DNA of 15,088 nt from Flavobacterium sp. (GCA_017984035.1 JAGOAF010000033.1:1-15088); one strand, 5' to 3'. Positions 1 to 6,742 are shown, counted from the first letter of the stretch. Numbers and translations: made by a program. The notes: generated by a model from the sequence alone, not told the origin.

Positions 1-312
1 AAAACCATTGACAATTACAGTTTAGTTAACCAAACTATTGTAAAAAATATTAAAAACGATAACAATTCCTTATTGTTTGCTAATTTGATTTTAGAACATT
101 CAGACAAAGTAAATCCATCTGACATTGATTCAGAAGCTTTGTCAAAATTATATACCATGTCTTTAAAAAGTCAATTGGCTTTAGTTCGAATAGCCGCATT
201 ACAAAACTTGATTCACGACACAGTAAATTTTGAAAATTTCAAACCTACATTATTTGAATTAAAAGCAACGGAAAAAAACGAAACGGTTGTTTCGCTTTTG
301 AACCAAATTTAA
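1..312 (+). CDS. C-terminal fragment of an unidentified protein
   Basis: The reading frame is open from base 1 to a TAA at 310-312, so the gene begins before the window and only its last 103 residues are visible. They are rich in Leu, Asn, Lys and Ser and look mostly helical. The segment around LALVRIAALQNLI alternates hydrophobic and polar residues as HEAT-like helical repeats do. I see no catalytic motif, signal peptide or membrane helix in this part, and I do not recognise the family. A strong hairpin terminator 31 bp after the stop shows it is the last gene of its transcription unit. That it is coding is supported by the long open frame, low-GC codon use like the neighbouring genes, and the well-placed terminator. 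Its function cannot be assigned from this fragment. Confidence 0.75.
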   Translation, partial: KTIDNYSLVNQTIVKNIKNDNNSLLFANLILEHSDKVNPSDIDSEALSKLYTMSLKSQLALVRIAALQNLIHDTVNFENFKPTLFELKATEKNETVVSLLNQI

Positions 313-616
313 TAAAGTTCATTTATTCACTTTTATAAATTGTAAACCCGCTATATAGCGGGTTTTTATTATTATAAATAGTTCTTATTGTTATTTTATT
401 TTTTATTGATTTAACCAATCAAAACCGACTTAAATACATTGATTTTAAAGCAATTTTTTTCTTTTCACAACACCAAACACCCTTTTTGTAAAAAGGCAGC
501 TTTAAAAGCCACTATGTGTTTTTTACCCTCTATTAAGACACTTTAACGAGTTCTCAGGGACAAAAAGAATATTATTGTTGTACCTTTAATGGAGGAATCT
601 TTAAATAATAGAAATT
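313..616. other. Intergenic region before the YtxH-like gene
   Basis: This 304-bp gap holds the terminator at 344-371 and otherwise AT-rich sequence with no convincing open frame. A loose inverted repeat pairs GTAAAAA (488-494) with TTTTTAC (520-526), with GGC/GCC (495-497 and 508-510) inside it. It could be a weak hairpin in the leader of the downstream gene or chance in AT-rich DNA. TACCTTTA at 581-588 resembles the Bacteroidota -7 box TAnnTTTG with the last base wrong, and no good -33 TTTG is spaced to match. GGAGGAA at 591-597 is about 19 nt from the ATG, too far for a normal Shine-Dalgarno. The promoter of the next operon must lie here but is not resolved. Confidence 0.5.
344..371 (+). 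terminator. Intrinsic terminator, perfect palindrome
   Basis: Bases 344-365 form a perfect 22-bp palindrome with arms AAACCCGCTA and TAGCGGGTTT, and a T-rich run follows. It lies 31 bp after the stop of the preceding gene. Its symmetry would let it act in both directions, but no gene approaches from the right. Confidence 0.85.
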
Positions 617-946
617 ATGTCAAATACTTCAGGAAATTCTTTGTTGGCACTTTTAACCGGTGCATTGATTGGGGCGGGAATTGGAATTTTGTATGCTCCA
701 GATAAAGGATCAAAAACAAGAGAAAAAATTAAAGATGGTTTTCAAGATGCTAAAGACGATTTGAAACACAAACTAGATGAGGTTTCAGAACAATTGAAAA
801 GTAAGTTGACGCATTCGAAAGATAATTTAGAAGATTCTTTCGAAGATATGGTTTCTAATGTAAGCCATAAAACAGAAGATCTTATTTTGTTTTTAGAACA
901 AAAGTTAGCCGAGTTGAAAGAGCAAAATGCCAAACTTCAAAAATAA
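617..946 (+). CDS. YtxH domain-containing protein
   Basis: This 109-residue protein has the YtxH layout. A short polar N-terminus is followed by a glycine-rich hydrophobic segment (about residues 8-27, with LLTGALIGAGIGILYAP). A Lys/Asp/Glu-rich amphipathic helix with KIKDGF and repeated DDLK-type heptads then runs to the end and is likely coiled coil. The APxxGxxTR turn after the hydrophobic stretch is characteristic. Family members are small membrane-associated proteins often linked to general stress, with no known enzymatic role. I infer it is held in the inner membrane with the helical tail in the cytoplasm. It is the first gene of a three-gene cluster. The next gene begins at 969, 22 bp after this stop, so co-transcription is very likely. 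The exact function is unknown. Confidence 0.85.
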   Translation: MSNTSGNSLLALLTGALIGAGIGILYAPDKGSKTREKIKDGFQDAKDDLKHKLDEVSEQLKSKLTHSKDNLEDSFEDMVSNVSHKTEDLILFLEQKLAELKEQNAKLQK

Positions 947-968
947 GTTGCAACCTAAATACACGATT

Positions 969-1319
969 ATGGCTTTTGAAGAAATAAAAAATCAAACCGA
1001 CCAAATTCAAGAACATGCTAAAGGGTATGTAGAATCCTATGTGGAATATTATAAACTCCATGGATTTAAAATTCTAATGCAATCGACCACTATGATTGTT
1101 AAGTTTCTTTTAATTGGGATATGTTTGAGCATGGTTACTTTGTTTGGCTCTATTGCCGCTGCATTTGCTATCGGGGCCTATTTAGACAATATCGTTTTAG
1201 GCTTTTTGTCTGTTGGCGGATTTTATTTACTGGTGACAGGTTTATTGTTTTTGGTGAAAGACAAGATTGTAGAAGGCCCGATTTTGGAAAAATTTTCATC
1301 TATCTTTTTCAATGAATAA
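969..1319 (+). CDS. Holin-like (Phage_holin_3_6-type) membrane protein
   Basis: From ATG 969 the product is 116 residues. The frame extends upstream to 927, but that start would overlap the preceding YtxH-like gene by 20 bp, and MAFEEI at 969 gives the usual short amphipathic N-terminus. About 35 polar residues (KNQTDQIQEHAKGYVESYVEYYKL) precede two long hydrophobic segments, roughly residues 47-72 and 77-98, joined by a short loop near AYLDN. A charged tail (VKDKIVEGPILEKF) ends the protein. This matches the small proteins annotated as 'phage holin family' in Bacteroidota, which accompany YtxH proteins and are not part of prophages. No phage gene is nearby, so a lysis role is unlikely. An accessory envelope role is an inference. 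The next gene starts 2 bp after the stop, which indicates a tight operon. Confidence 0.8.
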   Translation: MAFEEIKNQTDQIQEHAKGYVESYVEYYKLHGFKILMQSTTMIVKFLLIGICLSMVTLFGSIAAAFAIGAYLDNIVLGFLSVGGFYLLVTGLLFLVKDKIVEGPILEKFSSIFFNE

Positions 1320-1321
1320 TT

Positions 1322-1573
1322 ATGGCTAAAAAATATTCATCTTACGACCAGATTAATGCCGACTTAGCAATGTTAAAGTTGGAAAGAGAAATTCATTTGC
1401 AATATATTCTGTTAAATACTGAAAAAGTAAAAGAGTCTTTAGAGCCTGAAAACCTGTTCCGCGAAGTCTTGGCATCATTAAAATTAAAGCTGTCTAATTC
1501 TTACGGAATGATTTTGCAAATCGCAATTCCCTATCTTATCAATTGGCTTATTCATAAAAAAAGAGGCCATTAA
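1322..1573 (+). CDS. Small DUF6327-like protein
   Basis: This is an 83-residue protein. The N-terminal YSSYDQINADLAMLKLEREI resembles the short Bacteroidota proteins placed in DUF6327, which follow YtxH and holin-like genes. That assignment rests on remembered family layout and is not certain. The first two thirds are charged and helical (LKLEREIHLQYILLNTEKVKESL). The tail has a hydrophobic stretch (about residues 63-77, ILQIAIPYLINWLI) followed by basic KKRGH, consistent with C-terminal membrane attachment. It begins 2 bp after the holin-like gene and its stop codon lies inside the loop of the terminator hairpin, making it the last gene of the unit. No enzymatic motif is present. I infer it works at the membrane with its two neighbours. 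Confidence 0.7.
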   Translation: MAKKYSSYDQINADLAMLKLEREIHLQYILLNTEKVKESLEPENLFREVLASLKLKLSNSYGMILQIAIPYLINWLIHKKRGH

Positions 1574-1590
1574 GCCTCTTTCCTTTTTTG
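1556..1590. terminator. Bidirectional terminator between convergent units
   Basis: The stem AAAGAGGC (1560-1567) pairs with GCCTCTTT (1574-1581) around a 6-nt loop that contains the stop codon of the small downstream gene of the trio. T-rich sequence follows on the plus strand (1579-1589). An A-run at 1556-1562 provides the U-tract for transcripts of gltX arriving on the minus strand, so the hairpin serves both convergent units. Confidence 0.85.
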
Positions 1591-1603
1591 TATATATCAA
1601 TAA

Positions 1604-3109
1604 TTACAAACTTGCTATTGCTTTTTGAATTCGCTGAATGGTTTCTTGTTTCCCAATTAATTCAGCAATGTCAAATAGGTGAGGTCCTTTTAAAGCTCCA
1701 ACTAAACTCAACCGGAAAGGTTGCATTATTTTACCCATTCCAATGTCGTTTATTGTCATCCATTCTTTTACAACGGTTTCAATAGTTGTAGCATTAAAAT
1801 CTTGAATCTCCTCTAAAACAGTGATTAAATTTTGCATTAAAACGGGTGTTTCCTCTTTCCAGTTTTTGGATGCTTTTTCGTCATAAATAGTTGGCGCTTC
1901 AAAAAAGTAGTCACTCAATTCCCAAAATTCAGATACGAAATGAGCGCGTTCTTTGATTAAAGAAACGATGGTAATCAATTTATTTTCCTCGACCGTTATT
2001 CCTTTTTCATTCAAAATAGGAGAGAAGGCTTTCGCCAAATCGGCGTCCGTCTGTTGTATCAAGTATTGGTGATTGAACCATTTGTTTTTTTCAGGATCAA
2101 ATTTAGCTCCCGCTTTATGTACTCGATTTAAATCAAAATTCTGCACTAATTCGTCTAAAGAAAACAATTCCTTTTCGGTTCCGTCGTTCCAACCCAATAG
2201 CGCTAAAAAGTTAACTACCGCTTCAGGAAAAAATCCTTTTTCTCTGTAACCGGATGAAACACCTTCTGCGGTTTCCCATTCCAAAGGAAATACTGGAAAC
2301 CCCATTTTGTCACCATCTCTTTTAGACAACTTTCCATTTCCAACAGGTTTTAGAATCAATGGCAAATGTGCAAATTCAGGGGCTTCCCAACCAAAAGCAC
2401 GGTACAATAAAACGTGTAAAGGCATTGAAGGCAACCATTCTTCACCACGAATAACATGGGAGGTTTCCATTAAATGATCGTCTACAATATTTGCTAAATG
2501 ATAGGTAGGCATTCCGTCGCTTTTAAACAACACCTTATCGTCTAACAAATTTGTTTCAAATTTTACGTCTCCTCTAATAATATCTTGTAAATGTAATGTT
2601 TCGTTTACTGGAGTTTTAAATCGGATGACATAGTCTTCACCTGCAGCAATTCTTTTATCGGTTGCTTCTTTTGAAAGTACTAACGAAGTATCTAATTTTT
2701 CTCTATTGTGATGATTGTAGATAAATGTTTTTCCTTGTTCTTCGTGTTCTTTTCTATGTGCGTCCAAAGCTTCAGCCGTATCAAAAGCATAATAGGCATT
2801 TCCAGAATGGATCAATTGATCCGCATATTGTTGGTACAATTCTTTTCTTTCACTTTGGCGGTAAGGCCCAAATTTTTCATTTTTCCCAACCATTTCATCG
2901 GGAGCAATACCTAGCCAATTTAACGCCTCAACAATGTACTCTTCGGCACCTGGAACAAAACGATTCTGATCGGTATCTTCAATTCGTAAGAAGAATGTCC
3001 CGTTGTTTTTCTTGGCAAACAAGTAATTAAATAAAGCGGTACGAACTCCGCCGATATGTAAAGGTCCTGTTGGACTGGGTGCAAAACGCACGCGTATTGG
3101 CTTTGACAT
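1604..3109 (-). CDS. gltX: Glutamate--tRNA ligase
   Basis: GltX attaches glutamate to tRNA(Glu) using ATP in the cytoplasm. The 501-residue product has the full class I plan. The Rossmann domain opens with RFAPSPTGPLHIGG, where the HIGH-type signature falls at residues 18-21, and is followed by LRIEDTD at 41-47. The tRNA acceptor-binding domain contains RGEEW at 221-225. The second signature KLSKRDGD starts at residue 260. An all-helical anticodon-binding C-terminus completes the protein. The length is normal for the family. The product contains no cysteine, so the zinc-binding CxC site of some GluRS enzymes (for example E. coli) is absent; the equivalent region reads NAYYAFD. The ATG at 3109 directly precedes the conserved N-terminus. 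The gene appears monocistronic, with a -7-like box at 3135-3142 and a shared terminator after its stop. Confidence 0.97.
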   Translation of the reverse strand: MSKPIRVRFAPSPTGPLHIGGVRTALFNYLFAKKNNGTFFLRIEDTDQNRFVPGAEEYIVEALNWLGIAPDEMVGKNEKFGPYRQSERKELYQQYADQLIHSGNAYYAFDTAEALDAHRKEHEEQGKTFIYNHHNREKLDTSLVLSKEATDKRIAAGEDYVIRFKTPVNETLHLQDIIRGDVKFETNLLDDKVLFKSDGMPTYHLANIVDDHLMETSHVIRGEEWLPSMPLHVLLYRAFGWEAPEFAHLPLILKPVGNGKLSKRDGDKMGFPVFPLEWETAEGVSSGYREKGFFPEAVVNFLALLGWNDGTEKELFSLDELVQNFDLNRVHKAGAKFDPEKNKWFNHQYLIQQTDADLAKAFSPILNEKGITVEENKLITIVSLIKERAHFVSEFWELSDYFFEAPTIYDEKASKNWKEETPVLMQNLITVLEEIQDFNATTIETVVKEWMTINDIGMGKIMQPFRLSLVGALKGPHLFDIAELIGKQETIQRIQKAIASL

Positions 3110-3134
3110 GATTTTATTTCTTTTTATTCTTTTG

Positions 3135-3142
3135 CAAATATA
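3135..3142 (-). promoter_or_regulatory. Candidate gltX -7 box
   Basis: On the minus strand this reads TATATTTG, an exact fit to the Bacteroidota -7 consensus TAnnTTTG. It lies 25 bp before the gltX ATG, giving a predicted leader of about 20 nt. I could not find a clear -33 TTTG at the expected distance, so the call rests on the -7 box and its position only. Confidence 0.5.
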
Positions 3143-3326
3143 GCTTCAAATTGTCTTATTTTTTCATTGATTTTATTTGTGTTAATTTATTCCCTTGTGT
3201 TGGCGCTTCTATTTCTGATGTATCCCTCTATTTTTTTTGTCTTTATTAATGGTAACAAACTAATAATCAGTAGTATTTACCCTATTTGTTGCAGCACTTT
3301 TTTCGACGATAGAATATTTTATCAGT

Positions 3327-3359
3327 TTTGAGATATTATAAAGACAATCGTTACCTTTG
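3327..3359 (+). promoter_or_regulatory. Bacteroidota-type promoter for ybeY-mnmG
   Basis: A -33 element TTTG (3327-3330) is separated by 21 nt from a -7 element TACCTTTG (3352-3359), an exact match to TTTG-N19-21-TAnnTTTG. Transcription would start near 3363-3366, leaving a leader of about 37 nt before the ybeY ATG at 3402. It is one of the two best promoter matches in the window and points to one rightward unit from ybeY to the methyltransferase. Confidence 0.75.
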
Positions 3360-3401
3360 CACTCTAATTTTGATGTTAGGGTTTAATATTACTTTATACG
3401 A

Positions 3402-3821
3402 ATGATCGATTTTAATTACGAAACTAAATTTGCTTTAGAGAATGAAGAATCAATTTCTTCTTGGTTATCTCGTGTTATTGTTTCAGAAGACAAAAAAGAG
3501 GGAGAGATTAACTATATCTTTTGTGATGACGAATATCTATTGAAAATCAATCTAGAATATTTAAATCACGACACGCTTACCGACATCATTAGTTTTGATT
3601 ATTCGATGGGTAATGAGCTTAACGGAGATATATTTGTTTCTGTAGAGCGGGTTCAAGATAATGCCGCTGATTACAAGGTTTCTTTTGAAGAAGAGCTAAA
3701 ACGAGTTTTGGTACACGGGGTTTTGCACTATTGTGGATACAAAGACAAAACCGAAGCCGACGAAGAATTAATGCGCTCCAAAGAAGACGAAAAATTAGCC
3801 ATGTTTCACGTGGAACAATAA
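3402..3821 (+). CDS. ybeY: Endoribonuclease YbeY (rRNA maturation factor)
   Basis: YbeY is a small metal-dependent RNase involved in 16S rRNA 3' maturation and ribosome quality control. The 139-residue product has the family core: FCDDEYLLKIN at 40-50, LNHDTLTDIISFDY at 54-67, GDIFVS at 75-80, and the metal site HGVLHYCGYKDKTEAD from residue 105. H105 and H109 are the first two metal ligands. The usual third histidine (HxxxHxxxxxH) is Asp115 here, a variation I recall as common in Bacteroidota. The last residues, MFHVEQ, are encoded by a parS-like DNA site (3802-3817), so the C-terminus may be shaped by a DNA-binding sequence. A consensus promoter lies upstream. mnmG follows after 96 bp with no terminator between, indicating co-transcription. 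Confidence 0.95.
   Translation: MIDFNYETKFALENEESISSWLSRVIVSEDKKEGEINYIFCDDEYLLKINLEYLNHDTLTDIISFDYSMGNELNGDIFVSVERVQDNAADYKVSFEEELKRVLVHGVLHYCGYKDKTEADEELMRSKEDEKLAMFHVEQ
3802..3817 (-). promoter_or_regulatory. parS site 1 (ParB-binding), inside the ybeY 3' end
   Basis: On the plus strand this reads TGTTTCACGTGGAACA; the minus strand reads TGTTCCACGTGAAACA, an exact match to the conserved bacterial parS consensus TGTTNCACGTGAAACA. It covers the last codons of ybeY (out-of-frame TG, then TTT CAC GTG GAA CA) and ends 1 bp before the stop codon. It is the only one of the three sites that matches at all 16 positions. Confidence 0.88.
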
Positions 3822-3848
3822 GGCGGTGTTTTAATTGGAGTTTAAAAA

Positions 3849-3864
3849 TGTTTCACGTGGAACG
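3849..3864 (-). promoter_or_regulatory. parS site 2, between ybeY and mnmG
   Basis: The plus strand reads TGTTTCACGTGGAACG; the minus strand reads CGTTCCACGTGAAACA, which differs from the parS consensus only at the first outer base. It has the same orientation as site 1 and begins 47 bp after it, between the ybeY stop and the mnmG start. The inner 14 bp are identical to the other two sites. Confidence 0.85.
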
Positions 3865-3917
3865 TTGTTGTAGTAAATTCAAATCACAGTCCGTATATAG
3901 GATTAAATTAATAAAAA

Positions 3918-5789
3918 ATGTTTCTAAACGAATATGACGTAATTGTTGTGGGCGCAGGCCACGCAGGCTGTGAAGCTGCTGCTGCATCTGCTAATTTGGG
4001 ATCAACGACTTTGTTGGTCACGATGAGTTTGCAAAACATTGCGCAAATGTCATGCAATCCTGCTATGGGGGGAATTGCAAAAGGGCAGATTGTACGAGAA
4101 ATTGATGCCTTGGGTGGTTATTCTGGAATTGTTTCAGACAGAACCGCAATTCAATTCAAGATGCTCAACAAATCTAAAGGCCCCGCAATGTGGTCGCCAC
4201 GAGTACAAAGTGATAGAATGCGTTTTTCTGAAGAATGGAGAATGATGTTAGAGGCTACCCCAAATCTTGATTTTTATCAAGAAATGGTAAGTGGATTGAT
4301 TATAGAAAACGGAAAAATCACAGGAATTCGAACTGCGCTAGGAATAGTAATTAAGTCAAAATCGGTTGTGTTAACCAATGGGACTTTTTTAAACGGTCTG
4401 ATTCATATTGGCGAAAAGCAATTTGGGGGTGGTAGAGCAGGCGAGAGTGCCTCTTATGGCATTACCGAAGATTTAGTAAATGCCGGTTTTCAGGCAGGAA
4501 GAATGAAAACAGGAACGCCGCCACGTGTAGATGGTCGCTCTTTGGATTATTCTAAAATGAACGAAGAAAAAGGGGATGTTAAGCCCGATAAGTTTTCCTA
4601 TTCAGATGTAACTTCTCCGTTGATCCATCAACGATCCTGTCATATGACCTATACGTCATTGGATGTTCATGATATTTTAAGAGAAGGATTTGACCGTTCT
4701 CCTATGTTCAATGGACGAATTAAGAGTTTAGGGCCAAGATATTGTCCGTCTATCGAAGATAAAATTAACCGTTTTGCAGACAAAGAAAGACACCAATTAT
4801 TTGTAGAACCGGAAGGATGGAAAACTTGTGAAGTATATGTCAATGGGTTCTCTACTTCTTTGCCAGAAGACATCCAATTTAAAGCGTTGAGTTCAGTGGC
4901 TGGATTTGAAAAAGTAAAGTTTTTACGTCCAGGATATGCTATTGAATACGATTACTTTCCCCCAACACAATTAAAACACACTTTAGAAACTAAGTTGGTG
5001 GAAGGGTTATATTTCGCCGGACAAATTAACGGTACAACCGGATACGAGGAAGCTGCTTCTCAAGGATTAATGGCCGGGATTAATGCCCATTTAAAAGTAC
5101 ACGAAAAAGCGCCATTGGTCTTGAAAAGAGACGAGGCATATATTGGTGTATTAATAGACGATTTAATTACTAAAGGAACAGAGGAGCCTTACCGTATGTT
5201 CACTTCTCGAGCGGAATACAGAACGTTATTACGCCAAGACAATGCCGATTTTAGGCTAACTCCAATGTCGTACGAAATAGGCTTGGCTTCTGAAGCACGT
5301 TTGCGAAGAATGGAATTTAAGTTAAATGAATCTGAGAAAATGGTCGATTTTTTCAAAGAAACTAGTGTTTCTGTTGCAGAGACTAATCCAATTTTAGAAG
5401 CAAAAGGAACAGCGACTATTTCACAAGGAGATAAGATGTTTAAAATATTTTCACGCCCTCAAATCGACCTAGAGGATATGTTGCGATTTGAAAAAGTTAC
5501 GACGTATATCGAAGAAAATAATCTTGATCAAGAAATTATTGAGCAAGCTGAAATTCAGGTCAAGTATTCGGGTTATATCGAAAAAGAAAGGAATAATGCA
5601 GACAAATTAACGCGTTTAGAAGAAGTTAAAATTCCCGAAGATTTCGATTATAATAAAATCAAATCAATGTCAATTGAAGCCAAACAAAAGTTAAGCAAAA
5701 TTAAACCTGCAACTATTGCACAGGCTTCACGCATAAGCGGGGTGTCACCAAGCGACGTTTCTGTGTTGTTAATTTATATGGGAAGATAA
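3918..5789 (+). CDS. mnmG: tRNA uridine-5-carboxymethylaminomethyl modification enzyme MnmG (GidA)
   Basis: MnmG is the FAD-binding partner of MnmE. Together they install the cmnm5 or nm5 group on wobble U34 of several tRNAs, using methylene-tetrahydrofolate and NADH. The 623-residue length is standard. The N-terminal FAD-binding signature VVGAGHAGCEAA carries GAGHAG at residues 12-17. MSCNPAMGGIAKG follows at 44-56 with its conserved Cys46. GGGRAGESAS lies near 170, and RYCPSIEDK at 274-282 includes the family's second functional cysteine, Cys276. GYEEAASQGLMAG lies near 375. The C-terminal helical domain that recruits MnmE and tRNA is complete. The ATG at 3918 sits right before the conserved N-terminus. 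parS sites lie on both sides of the gene; gidA is often near oriC, which fits. No terminator separates it from the methyltransferase. Confidence 0.98.
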   Translation: MFLNEYDVIVVGAGHAGCEAAAASANLGSTTLLVTMSLQNIAQMSCNPAMGGIAKGQIVREIDALGGYSGIVSDRTAIQFKMLNKSKGPAMWSPRVQSDRMRFSEEWRMMLEATPNLDFYQEMVSGLIIENGKITGIRTALGIVIKSKSVVLTNGTFLNGLIHIGEKQFGGGRAGESASYGITEDLVNAGFQAGRMKTGTPPRVDGRSLDYSKMNEEKGDVKPDKFSYSDVTSPLIHQRSCHMTYTSLDVHDILREGFDRSPMFNGRIKSLGPRYCPSIEDKINRFADKERHQLFVEPEGWKTCEVYVNGFSTSLPEDIQFKALSSVAGFEKVKFLRPGYAIEYDYFPPTQLKHTLETKLVEGLYFAGQINGTTGYEEAASQGLMAGINAHLKVHEKAPLVLKRDEAYIGVLIDDLITKGTEEPYRMFTSRAEYRTLLRQDNADFRLTPMSYEIGLASEARLRRMEFKLNESEKMVDFFKETSVSVAETNPILEAKGTATISQGDKMFKIFSRPQIDLEDMLRFEKVTTYIEENNLDQEIIEQAEIQVKYSGYIEKERNNADKLTRLEEVKIPEDFDYNKIKSMSIEAKQKLSKIKPATIAQASRISGVSPSDVSVLLIYMGR

Positions 5790-5791
5790 AT

Positions 5792-5807
5792 TGTTCCACG
5801 TGAAACC
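5792..5807 (+). promoter_or_regulatory. parS site 3, immediately after mnmG
   Basis: The plus strand reads TGTTCCACGTGAAACC, differing from the parS consensus only at the last outer base. It starts 2 bp after the mnmG stop codon and has the opposite orientation to sites 1 and 2, so mnmG is flanked by oppositely oriented copies. The inner 14 bp GTTCCACGTGAAAC are identical in all three. Confidence 0.85.
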
Positions 5808-5859
5808 TAAACCGCCAGAGCTTATTTAACAAGGGTTTAAAACAAAAGAATAGACATAA

Positions 5860-6708
5860 ATGGACATTTCAAATAAAAAACATTTTCTTAGTGTAACCGA
5901 TTATTCTGTTTCAAATGAAGTTTTTGATTTGTATCAAGACGAAGAATTGGATATGTTGATTACGCATCCCCAACCTAGTTTGGATGTGCTAGGAAAATAT
6001 TATGAAAGCGCAGATTATATTTCACATACAGACAGCAAGCGCTCCTTGTTTGAAAAAGCCTACCATTTTGTAAAAGGAATTGCTTTAAAAAACAAATTAA
6101 GTTTAATCAATAAGTTGCAGCCTAACAAGGGAAAAATTCTTGACATTGGAGCAGGAACCGGAGAGTTTCTTTCTGTGGCCCAATTAAACGGTTGGCAAAC
6201 TATTGGAGTAGAACCTAGCGATAAAGCAAAACAAATTGCAATAAACAAAGGTGTTACTTTTACCGAGACAATAGCTCAATTAGACGACCACAGTTTTGAT
6301 GTAATTACAATGTGGCACGTATTGGAACACGTTCCTGATTTGAATCACCAAATAAAAGAATTGAAGCGCTTGCTAAAACCAACAGGCTCTTTAATTATTG
6401 CCGTTCCTAATTTTAAATCTTTCGACGCACAACATTATGGAAGGTTTTGGGCAGCTTATGATGTGCCAATTCACTTTTGGCATTTTTCTAAAACAGCTAT
6501 CCAAAAATTATTTCAAAAAGAACAAATGGAATTAGTCAAAATTCTTCCTATGAAATTTGATTCGTTTTATGTGAGTTTATTATCCGAAAAATACAAATCA
6601 GGAAGAATGAATTTTGTAAAAGCATTTTTCATAGGATTGTGGTCCAATATCAAAGCTAAATCCGATAAGGAGTATTCTTCACACATTTACATCCTCAAAA
6701 ACTGGTAA
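5860..6708 (+). CDS. Class I SAM-dependent methyltransferase
   Basis: This 282-residue protein has a Methyltransf_23/UbiG-like fold. The SAM-binding motif I ILDIGAGTGEF begins at residue 93. The acidic residue that contacts the SAM ribose is probably Glu118 in IGVEPSD. FDVITMWHVLEHVPD at 146-160 is the typical motif around the end of strand 4, and GSLIIAVPNF at 176-185 follows. The N-terminal 60 residues (LITHPQPSLDVLGKYYES) match Bacteroidota methyltransferases in which an N-terminal zinc ribbon has been reduced; there is no cysteine in the whole product. The C-terminal 50 residues are basic and hydrophobic, and the substrate cannot be told. It lies 70 bp after mnmG in the same orientation and ends at a hairpin terminator, so it probably belongs to the ybeY-mnmG transcript. 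Confidence 0.88.
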   Translation: MDISNKKHFLSVTDYSVSNEVFDLYQDEELDMLITHPQPSLDVLGKYYESADYISHTDSKRSLFEKAYHFVKGIALKNKLSLINKLQPNKGKILDIGAGTGEFLSVAQLNGWQTIGVEPSDKAKQIAINKGVTFTETIAQLDDHSFDVITMWHVLEHVPDLNHQIKELKRLLKPTGSLIIAVPNFKSFDAQHYGRFWAAYDVPIHFWHFSKTAIQKLFQKEQMELVKILPMKFDSFYVSLLSEKYKSGRMNFVKAFFIGLWSNIKAKSDKEYSSHIYILKNW

Positions 6709-6717
6709 AACGCATTT

Positions 6718-6742
6718 AAAGCGCTTCTAAGGTGCTTTTTTA
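6718..6742 (+). terminator. Terminator of the ybeY-mnmG-methyltransferase unit
   Basis: AAAGCGCTT (6718-6726) pairs with AGGTGCTTT (6730-6738), counting two G-U pairs in RNA, around a 3-nt loop, and a T-run to 6742 follows. It begins 9 bp after the methyltransferase stop. A second, weaker hairpin-like AGCA/TGCT repeat with a T-run lies a little downstream, near 6750-6772. Confidence 0.75.

Noticed and set aside
969..1319. Phage lysis cassette suggested by the holin-like gene
   Set aside because: There is no endolysin, structural or integrase gene in the window, and the gene sits in a stress-type YtxH cluster.
2725..3030. Plus-strand open frame of 101 codons opposite gltX
   Set aside because: It is antisense to the highly conserved N-terminal half of GltX, has no family resemblance and no promoter.
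3110..3401. Riboswitch or T-box controlling gltX or ybeY
   Set aside because: The region is AT-rich with no stable hairpin series or T-box core; only promoter elements are supported.
3731..3740. DnaA-box-like TTGTGGATAC within ybeY
   Set aside because: One mismatch to TGTGGATAA and no cluster of boxes or AT-rich unwinding region around it, so it gives no support for an origin here.
4522..4527. Another CACGTG core inside mnmG
   Set aside because: The flanks (CGC and TAG) do not continue the parS arms. It encodes the conserved TGTPPRV segment and looks coincidental.
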